From positions 18,675 to 82,674 of the forward strand of contig NZ_LXSQ01000017.1 in the NCBI RefSeq assembly GCF_001648475.1: a stretch of 64,000 nucleotides of DNA, in the 5' to 3' direction. A program made the position numbers and the translations under genes. How positions within the stretch are numbered: position 1 is the first letter of the stretch; every line of letters begins with the position of its first letter. Positions 58,156-64,000 of this stretch are shown in pieces. The DNA comes from Eikenella halliae. GTDB taxonomy: Bacteria > Pseudomonadota > Gammaproteobacteria > Burkholderiales > Neisseriaceae. The notes beneath the pieces were generated by a model. That model was given only the letters and a program-made list of their open reading frames with translations. It did no database searches and was not told the DNA's origin.

Positions 58156-58881
58156 TCAAATATGCCGATACACCTCGTCAAACGGCAGGCGGTAGCGGTC
58201 GCCCCAAATGCCGTGGCCTTCTTTGCGGATGCCGCAGGAAACAACCATGTTGATTTCCGCGCCGCGCGGCAGGTTTAGGATGCGTTTTACGCGGCGGCTG
58301 TCCAGCCCCTCCATCGGGCAGGTGTCGTATCCTGCTTCGGCCATGGCGAGCATAAAGGTTTGCGCCGCCAAGCCGCAGCTTTTGTGCACCACGATACGCA
58401 TATCGGCTTCGGACACGTCGCACATCATCGGGCGGAACAGGCCGATGCTCCATGCCAGCATTGCACGGAACGCGCCGAGCAGGCCGAAGCAGCGGGCGTA
58501 AACAAAGGGCATGAGCTTGTTGCGGTAGCCTTCTTCCGCCTGAATGCGTTTGGCCTGTTTTTCCGGCGGGCTGTTGCGTTGGATATTGCCGCGCTCAAAA
58601 TCAAGCACGGTTTGGGCACGGCTGCGGTGCAGGTCTTGGCGGGTAACGAACACCACCATCTGCGGCGCGGTGGCGGCGGCTTTCTGCCCGAGGCAGGCTT
58701 CGGTGAGCTGCTTTAACACGGCGGCATCGGTGATGTGGTAGAACTCGTAAAGCTGCATATTGGAGCTGCTGGGGGCCAGCTGGGCGAGGCGCAGGCATCG
58801 GCGCACGGTGTCGGCATCAATGGGCGCATCGCCGTAGTGGCGCACGGAGCGGCGGCGTTCGAGGGCTTGTTGCAGGGACAT
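58156..58881 (-). CDS. Nitroreductase-family FMN oxidoreductase
   Basis: A 241-residue protein. RRSVRHYGDAPIDADTVRRCLRLAQLAPSSSNMQLYEF (9-46, in pieces) binds FMN phosphate, and GLAAQTFMLAMAEAGYDTCPMEGLD plus INMVVSCGIRKEG form the C-terminal half. A central insertion (about 95-150, with a hydrophobic helix GLLGAFRAMLAWSIGLF) is unusual. AAGGAAT precedes the ATG and follows a DUS at 58897. Substrate unknown. Confidence 0.88.
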   Translation of the reverse strand: MSLQQALERRRSVRHYGDAPIDADTVRRCLRLAQLAPSSSNMQLYEFYHITDAAVLKQLTEACLGQKAAATAPQMVVFVTRQDLHRSRAQTVLDFERGNIQRNSPPEKQAKRIQAEEGYRNKLMPFVYARCFGLLGAFRAMLAWSIGLFRPMMCDVSEADMRIVVHKSCGLAAQTFMLAMAEAGYDTCPMEGLDSRRVKRILNLPRGAEINMVVSCGIRKEGHGIWGDRYRLPFDEVYRHI

Positions 58882-59029
58882 AGTGATTCCTTTTTCAGGT
58901 AGCCTTTGGCAAGTCGGGCGATAATGAATCCGCTATAGCAAACCAAGCTAACTTTCGCCACAGCCTTGTATCGAAAGCCCATTCGGCTTGCTATATAATC
59001 CCCGCCATTTTACGCCTCAAGGAAATCCC

Positions 59030-59254
59030 ATGCCCAGCCCCCTACCCCGCGGCCTCTACCGCCACTACAAAGGCAAGCTCTACGAACTGCTGCACACCGC
59101 GCAGCACAGCGAAACGGAAGAGCCCCTGGCCGTGTATCGAGCGCTTTATGGCGACTACGGCGTGTGGGTGCGCCCGCTGGCGATGTTTGCGGAAGAAGTG
59201 GAAACGGCAAACGGACGCGTGGCACGGTTTGCGCTGGTGAAGGCGTTTGATTAA
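59030..59254 (+). CDS. DUF1653 protein
   Basis: A 74-residue protein with the whole DUF1653 pattern: GLYRHYKGKLYELLHTAQHSETEEPLAVYRALYGD (split 6-40) and VWVRPLAMFAEEVE. The fold is a small beta barrel of unknown role. ATG 59030 has AAGGAAATCCC upstream; TATAAT lies at 58994-58999. Confidence 0.88.
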   Translation: MPSPLPRGLYRHYKGKLYELLHTAQHSETEEPLAVYRALYGDYGVWVRPLAMFAEEVETANGRVARFALVKAFD

Positions 59255-59356
59255 AGATGGCTGGCAGCCCAGCCCGCAGGCGAAACCAAACAAAGGCTAC
59301 CTGAAACCGGCACTCCGGTTTTTCAGGTAGCCTTTCAATCCACACACAAATCCATG

Positions 59357-59460
59357 TATAGTAAATTAACAAAAATCAGGACAAGGCGACGAGCCGCAGA
59401 CAGTACAGATAGTACGGCAAGACGAAGCAACGCTGTACTGGTTTTTGTTAATTCACTATA
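59357..59460. mobile_element. Correia-type repeat element, copy D
   Basis: 104 bases, TATAGTAAATTAACAAAAAT to its complement ending AATTCACTATA, in the orientation opposite to copy C and nearly the same sequence. A DUS pair at 59294-59333 lies on its left. The 250 bases on its right up to tRNA-Phe show only short repeats (GATAGACGGCGGTAGA near 59618 and GATAGACGGCGTTAGA near 59692). Confidence 0.92.
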
Positions 59461-59708
59461 CAGCACGCTACCGTCAGTCAGCTTGTAAGCGCTTTGTCGG
59501 CAGGCTTGGCATTCTTGATTTGGCGGTCGGTTAGCGGCATTGGGGTATTTTTTCGGTGGTATTTCTGAGATACCCCAAAATACACCCCCTAAATTCTGTT
59601 GCTTCAATGCAATTCGGATAGACGGCGGTAGATACCAAACAAGCCCTAAACATAGCTAGAAGCATTGCTGGGCTTGGGTCTTGTAGATTTGGATAGACGG
59701 CGTTAGAC

Positions 59709-59735
59709 AAAAAAATAACCGCTAAAATGCGGTTA
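59709..59735 (-). terminator. Terminator of tRNA-Phe
   Basis: On the minus strand AACCGC-ATTTTA-GCGGTT is followed by ATTTTTTT, directly after the CCA end of the tRNA. Confidence 0.85.
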
Positions 59736-59736
59736 A

Positions 59737-59812
<76 letters not shown>

Positions 59813-59932
59813 GCTTTTGAAGTTTGCTATTACACCAGTTATCCACATTTTAGTCAAGCTTTTTCGGCGAAATATTCTTGCCAATTAGCAAACATATTAT
59901 TTTATCAAATATTTTTTTCAAGCAGCTTTTCA

Positions 59933-60121
59933 CTATTTATCTTCAGCCTGTTTCTGCCGCACATGGTGCATGGCCAAACTGATGGTGTCCAGTTGTTTCT
60001 GATAGCGTTGGCAGGGTGAGCAAACTAGGAGGTGCAGTCGCAGCTGCCAACGTTCCCAAAGGCTCAAGGGGCGGTCATGTTGCAGCGAAATCAATTCTGC
60101 GGCTCGTTGGCATTTCAGCAT
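59933..60121 (-). CDS. Zinc-finger anti-sigma factor (MseR-like)
   Basis: A 62-residue protein with the ZAS motif H-x3-C-x2-C (HLLVCSPC, about residues 32-39) and an upstream CQRAAELISLQHDRPLSLWERWQLRLHL helix. Such small cytosolic proteins bind and hold the ECF sigma factor encoded just before them. ATG 60121 is chosen because AAGGGG lies upstream; an alternative ATG at 60142 overlaps the sigma stop. In Neisseria the equivalent pair controls a methionine sulfoxide reductase response; that role here is inference. Confidence 0.85.
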   Translation of the reverse strand: MLKCQRAAELISLQHDRPLSLWERWQLRLHLLVCSPCQRYQKQLDTISLAMHHVRQKQAEDK

Positions 60122-60134
60122 AATCGTCCCCTTC

Positions 60135-60737
60135 TTATCCATTTAACCAGTTGCTTTGCAGGCAGCGGCGCAGGCCGTTGCGAGCGCGGTAGAGAATGGT
60201 GTAGCAGTTGTCGGCGCTGATGCCGATTTGCTGGCAGATTTCAGCCACTTCCAACCCCATCAACTCACGTAGCATAAATACCCGCGCGGTATTGTCTGGC
60301 AGATGCTCGAGACAGTATTCCATGGTATGCATAAACTCCTGCTGCCGGATGGTATCTTCCGGGGAAGCCCATGTTTGAGGGGCGGCGCTATCCGTCCAAT
60401 GGCCGCTTTCGTCAAACTGCTGCTGGCGGACGGCATCAAGAAACTGCTCGTCTTCGCTGCTCACTTGCCATTGCAGTTGGCTTTTTCGGCTGCGCAGGCT
60501 GTCTAATAGGGTGTTGCGCAAAATGGCGAATACCCACGTTTGCCATTGCGCAGCCGCCTTAAATTGCTGCCGACGGGCAAAGGCTTTCAGCATAGTGTCT
60601 TGTACCACGTCTTCCGCCCATTGGGCATCATGCAGCTGCAGGGTGGCAAAGCGCAAAAGTTTGCGTCGCAGTTCGGCGGTATCCGCTTGCTGCCAAACCT
60701 GTTCATGATTATTGGTTTCTACTTGTTCAGATTTCAT
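60135..60737 (-). CDS. ECF sigma factor (RpoE-like)
   Basis: A 200-residue sigma factor. Region 2 (about 23-92: AEDVVQDTMLKAFARRQQF, TWVFAILRNTLLDSLRSRK) binds core and the -10; region 4 (about 138-195: EYCLEHLPDNTARVFMLRELMGLEVAEICQQIGISADNCYTILYRARNGLRRCL, in pieces) binds the -35. Regions 2 and 4 are joined by a Gln/acidic linker. It is followed 13 bases later by the zinc anti-sigma start. DUS hairpins (60747-60778, 60868-60901) stand upstream. The class is like the neisserial RpoE with its MseR partner. Confidence 0.9.
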   Translation of the reverse strand: MKSEQVETNNHEQVWQQADTAELRRKLLRFATLQLHDAQWAEDVVQDTMLKAFARRQQFKAAAQWQTWVFAILRNTLLDSLRSRKSQLQWQVSSEDEQFLDAVRQQQFDESGHWTDSAAPQTWASPEDTIRQQEFMHTMEYCLEHLPDNTARVFMLRELMGLEVAEICQQIGISADNCYTILYRARNGLRRCLQSNWLNG

Positions 60738-60746
60738 CTTGCTATG

Positions 60747-60778
60747 GAAGGCTACCTGAAATTTTCAGGTAGCCTCAT
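60747..60778. terminator. DUS hairpin upstream of the sigma gene
   Basis: Inverted DUS at 60749 and 60763; a second pair at 60868-60901. One may terminate the HIT gene leftward; the sigma promoter must lie between them or inside. Confidence 0.55.
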
Positions 60779-60977
60779 GCCGTGAATGGTCTCTTGTGAT
60801 GAGACGATTTGGCTACTGCTATTCTGACATGGCAGCTGCATTTATCTACCCCACAGGATGCTTTCAAAAGGCTACCTGAAACTTTTCAGGTAGCCTTTTA
60901 ACATTGCCGTGGGCGTTGTGTTAAATGCAGCCGATCTAATTATTGCTGCTTCAATATACTGCCAAATCGAAGCACGG

Positions 60978-61397
60978 CTACGCGATGGCCTCACTCAGTT
61001 TGGCGGCTAGCGCGGCCAGTTCGGTGTGGTCGGCCATCTTGTCTTCGTGCCGCGCCAGCTCATGCACGTGGCCGGGAATCAGGTGCATATGATAATGGAA
61101 CACGCTCTGACCGGCTTCTTGGCCGTTGAGCTGCATTTGCACGATACCGTGCCGCTGTAAAACTTTGCGCTGGGCGGCAATGATTTTTTTGGCGGTGGCA
61201 AACACAGCTTGTGCATATTCTAATGGCAGATCGCTCAGCTCCACGGCCTGCGTTTTCGGCACAATCAACACATGGCCACGCGCCTGTGGCATAACGTCGA
61301 GGAAAGCGAGGACTTTTTCGTCTTCGTACACCGTATGGTTGGGGATTTCGCCGCGCAGGATTTTGGCGAAGATGTTGTTGCTATCGTATGCGGACAT
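60978..61397 (-). CDS. HIT-family nucleotide-binding protein (HinT-like)
   Basis: A 139-residue protein with the histidine triad HYHMHLIP (about 100-107) and the N-terminal NIFAKILRGEIP and PQARGHVLIVPK blocks. HinT-type enzymes hydrolyse AMP-lysine and similar phosphoramidates. ATG 61397 has AAGGAG seven bases upstream; an in-frame ATG at 61418 is less likely. DUS copies at 61454 and 61489 lie between it and uvrD. Confidence 0.92.
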   Translation of the reverse strand: MSAYDSNNIFAKILRGEIPNHTVYEDEKVLAFLDVMPQARGHVLIVPKTQAVELSDLPLEYAQAVFATAKKIIAAQRKVLQRHGIVQMQLNGQEAGQSVFHYHMHLIPGHVHELARHEDKMADHTELAALAAKLSEAIA

Positions 61398-61503
61398 GTC
61401 GTTCTCCTTGATAGTCAATAAGAATTTTTCGGCTACGTTTCGGCTGATGTTTTTCAGGTAGCCTGTTAAGCAATTAGTTCAAGCCCTAAGGCTACCTGAA
61501 AAC

Positions 61504-63705
61504 TCACACGACTTCCAGTTTGGCAAACTTGGTGTCCAGCACTTTGATGCCCTGTTTGCCGAAGTTTATGGTGAGGCGGGCGCTGTCGGCTTTGTGCTCG
61601 CCTTCGATGATTACGCCGGTACCGAATTTGGGGTGGCGCACGTTTTGGCCGATGCTAAAGCCATCATAATCCTGCTTCGCCACCGGCGCAGTCCATTCTG
61701 CCCTGCTCTGTTGAGGCCGGCTTTCGGGCACGGGAAAGCGTGGCTTGAGCACGGGAGTGAGTAAATGCAGTAAATCGGGCGGAATTTCTTCCACAAAGCG
61801 CGATACCGTGCCGAAATGGGTTTGGCCGTGCAACATCCGCTGTTGCGCCATGCTGATGTAGAGCCGCCGCCGCGCGCGGGTGATAGCCACATACATCAGC
61901 CGCCGCTCTTCCTCCAGCCCGCCATGTTCGGCCAGGCTCAATTCGCTGGGGAAACGGCCTTCTTCCATGCCGGTGATGAATACGGCGTCGAATTCCAGCC
62001 CTTTGGCCGCATGCACGGTCATCAGCTGTACGGCAGACTCATCGGCGGCGGCCTGGTTCTCGCCGGATTCGAGTGCGGCATTGCTCAAAAAGGCAAGCAC
62101 GGGGAATGCGGGGCTCTCTGCAGCATCAGCGGGCAGGGTTTCAAACGTGCTGTCTTCAGGGCGGAATTCTTCAGCCGCTCGGATGAGTTCGTCCAAGTTG
62201 TCTAAGCGGTCTTGATGGTCGCCTTTTTGGTTTTGGTAATACTCATACAGGCCGCTGCTGCGTACGGCCTCGGCCACAATTTCAGGTAGCCCGACTTGGC
62301 CGATGCAGCCGCTCAGGCTCTCAATCAGGCGCACAAAGACGGCCACTTTGCCGTTTTTCACGGCTACGCGGCAGGCAGCCTGCCACAGCGGTATGCCTTC
62401 CTGCGCAGCAGCGGCTTGAATGTTTTCCACCGTACGGCTGCCAATGCCGCGTGCGGGCACGTTGATGACGCGTAACAGGGCGTTGTCGTCGTCAGGATTA
62501 ACCGCCAGCCGCAAATAAGCAAGTGCGTGTTTGATCTCCTGCCGCTCATAAAAGCGCAGGCCACCATAGATTTTATAGGGCAGACCGGCACGGAACAGAG
62601 CTTGCTCTAGAATGCGCGACTGGGCATTGCTACGATAGAGCACGGCGGTTTGTACCAAATCCATGCCGTCGCGATGCAGAGCTTTGATTTCTTCTACCAC
62701 GAACTCGGCCTCTTCACCGTCGGTAAAGGCGGAAAGGAAACGGATTTTTTCGCCATGCTCGGCTTCAGTGCGCAGGTTCTTGCCCAAGCGGCCGTCGTTA
62801 TGGGCAATCACGGCATTGGCTGCAGCAAGGATATTGCCCACCGAACGATAGTTCTGCTCCAGCTTGATAGGGGAGGCTACCTGAAATTCACGCATGAAAT
62901 CGGCCATATTGCCCACACGCGCGCCACGGAAACGGTAGATGCTCTGATCGTCATCGCCCACGGCAAATACGGCAGTATGCTGTCCAGCCAGAAGTTTGAG
63001 CCAATCGTATTGCAATTTATTGGTGTCTTGGAATTCGTCCACCAAGATGTGGTTGAAGCGGTTTTGGTAGTGCGTACGTAGGATCTCGTTACTTTGCAAC
63101 ACTTCATAGCTACGCAACATGAGTTCAGCAAAATCTGCTACCCCTTCCTGCCGACACAGACGATCGTATTCGGCATAGCATTCAATCAGGCGCTGCTCAA
63201 ACGGATTACTGGCATGTAGCACGGCAGCACGCAAACCTGCTTCTTTTTGCGCATTGATAAAGCCTTGTAAGGCACGCGGGGCGATGATTTCTTCGGAAAT
63301 GTTGAGGGCTTTGAGCAGGCGTTTGACTAGAGCAAGCTGGTCACCGCTGTCTAAAATCTGGAAGGCAGCCGGCAAACCAGCTTCTTTGTGATGCAACCGC
63401 AGAAATCGGTGGCACAGGCCATGGAACGTACCCAGCCACATGGCGCGGATATTAAGCGGCAACATGGCTTCGAGCCGGGCACGCATTTCTTTCGCAGCCT
63501 TATTAGTGAACGTAACCGCCATCACCGAATGCAGGCTGGCTTGACCACTATGCAAGAGCCAAGCGATGCGGGTGGTAAGCACTTTAGTCTTACCGCTGCC
63601 GGCACCGGCCAGTACTAAAGCCGATTGTGCCGGCCAGGCTACCGCAGAGAGTTGCTCATTGTTCAAGCTGGAAAGCAGGGAATTGTGTGGAGCTGATGTA
63701 AGCAC
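61504..63705 (-). CDS. uvrD: DNA helicase II (UvrD/Rep family)
   Basis: A 733-residue SF1A helicase for nucleotide excision and mismatch repair. Motif I AGAGSGKTKVLTTR (about 32-45), II DEFQDTNKLQYDW, III GDDDQSIYRFRGA, IV EQNYRS, V MTVHAAKGLEFD and VI YVAITRARRRLY are intact, and the C-terminal NVRHPKFGTGVI module is present. Start GTG 63705 gives LTSAPHNSLLSSLNNEQ, aligning with neisserial UvrD; the frame opens at 63780 but a TATAAT lies within that stretch. Two DUS words are in frame (FQVASP, VGLPEI). Confidence 0.92.
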   Translation of the reverse strand: MLTSAPHNSLLSSLNNEQLSAVAWPAQSALVLAGAGSGKTKVLTTRIAWLLHSGQASLHSVMAVTFTNKAAKEMRARLEAMLPLNIRAMWLGTFHGLCHRFLRLHHKEAGLPAAFQILDSGDQLALVKRLLKALNISEEIIAPRALQGFINAQKEAGLRAAVLHASNPFEQRLIECYAEYDRLCRQEGVADFAELMLRSYEVLQSNEILRTHYQNRFNHILVDEFQDTNKLQYDWLKLLAGQHTAVFAVGDDDQSIYRFRGARVGNMADFMREFQVASPIKLEQNYRSVGNILAAANAVIAHNDGRLGKNLRTEAEHGEKIRFLSAFTDGEEAEFVVEEIKALHRDGMDLVQTAVLYRSNAQSRILEQALFRAGLPYKIYGGLRFYERQEIKHALAYLRLAVNPDDDNALLRVINVPARGIGSRTVENIQAAAAQEGIPLWQAACRVAVKNGKVAVFVRLIESLSGCIGQVGLPEIVAEAVRSSGLYEYYQNQKGDHQDRLDNLDELIRAAEEFRPEDSTFETLPADAAESPAFPVLAFLSNAALESGENQAAADESAVQLMTVHAAKGLEFDAVFITGMEEGRFPSELSLAEHGGLEEERRLMYVAITRARRRLYISMAQQRMLHGQTHFGTVSRFVEEIPPDLLHLLTPVLKPRFPVPESRPQQSRAEWTAPVAKQDYDGFSIGQNVRHPKFGTGVIIEGEHKADSARLTINFGKQGIKVLDTKFAKLEVV

Positions 63706-63739
63706 GATCCGAAGTATTGGGGTAACAGAAGAAGCGCAG

Positions 63740-63745
63740 ATTATA
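63740..63745 (-). promoter_or_regulatory. -10 element for uvrD
   Basis: On the minus strand GGTTATATAATC gives TATAAT about 35 bases before the chosen GTG start, which argues against the longer protein. Confidence 0.45.
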
Positions 63746-63780
63746 TAACCAAAACCCTCATTCTCTCCTTCCAGGTTCAC

Positions 63781-64000
63781 CCCAACTCATTTCCAGGGCA
63801 GGATAGAGGCTACCTAAAAGCTTCAGGTAGCCTCTTAGGTAACCCCCTAATCAGCAAATACTATCCTCCCTTACTTATTCCTATGCCCTTATTCCTATCC
63901 CAGTTTATCTTCGCTTTTGTTTTCGCTGTATTTTCTTTTTGTTGTTTTCCACAAAGCACAACACCCGCCATCAGGCGGGTGTCGTAAATAGGCGTTTGGC
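63781..64000. other. Right-edge intergenic region
   Basis: A DUS pair at 63805-63834, the left copy mutated (CTACCTAAAA), then an AT-rich, T-rich stretch (63840-63955). A 9-bp stem ACACCCGCC-ATCA-GGCGGGTGT lies at 63961-63982, probably a hairpin terminator or leader of a gene beyond the window. No open frame is convincing. Confidence 0.5.

Overview
This window is chromosomal DNA of a Neisseriaceae bacterium, most likely an Eikenella. The best evidence is a 12-base word, AGGCTACCTGAA, or its complement. Counted by eye, its 10-base core occurs about 120 times, roughly once per 500 bases. This is the Eikenella dialect of the neisserial DNA uptake sequence (DUS). Four short Correia-type elements, a neisserial-type Laz azurin and a GT52 (Lst-like) sialyltransferase homologue agree. 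The DNA is GC-rich; the clear exception is one AT-rich HNH gene at 15.4 kb.

Layout. 0-15.3 kb is mostly housekeeping: the end of miaA, an RDD membrane protein, relA, apt, a lipid-anchored azurin, psd, argG, hflX, glnD, a Nudix fusion and purH. 15.4-22.6 kb holds an orphan HNH nuclease gene, a Bax-inhibitor protein, aroE, two queuosine genes (queF and yhhQ) each behind a preQ1 riboswitch, small unknown genes and a YgjP-type metalloprotease. At 22.6-24 kb there is an IS110-family insertion between two different palindromic repeats. 24.7-27.9 kb is a compact four-gene minus-strand operon: rtcB RNA ligase, two tandem paralogues of unknown family, and prfH release-factor homologue, preceded by a strongly folding leader. 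28-35 kb has a roadblock-type protein, folP, and a probable siderophore uptake locus (MFS permease, small protein, TonB receptor, TetR). 35.2-42.5 kb is a complete YhiI-RbbA-YhhJ-type export system with an outer-membrane factor and a divergent TetR. Then come an ankyrin protein, pta and an outer-membrane beta-barrel. 47-58 kb is a surface-glycan locus: galE, an initiating sugar transferase, three glycosyltransferases including a GT52 and a GT14 enzyme, a flippase, and the pseudaminic-acid genes pseI, pseG-pseH (fused) and pseF. 58-64 kb has a nitroreductase, a DUF1653 protein, tRNA-Phe, an ECF sigma factor with zinc anti-sigma, a HIT protein and uvrD.

How they work together. The rtcB-prfH pair belongs to a known RNA/ribosome repair partnership; the two genes locked between them look like unassigned components and are the best candidate for something new. 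The glycan genes would build a CMP-activated pseudaminic acid and place it with a sialyltransferase-like enzyme on a surface polysaccharide or LPS. pseB, pseC and a Wzy polymerase are not in the window.

A second layer is repeat biology. DUS words form inverted pairs acting as terminators, sit in frame inside many proteins (read as RLPE, GYLK, FQVA or SGSL), supply a stop codon, and anchor at least two longer repeat families. One of these encodes a recurring in-frame peptide. Two copies of a 275-base multi-hairpin repeat lie 48 kb apart.
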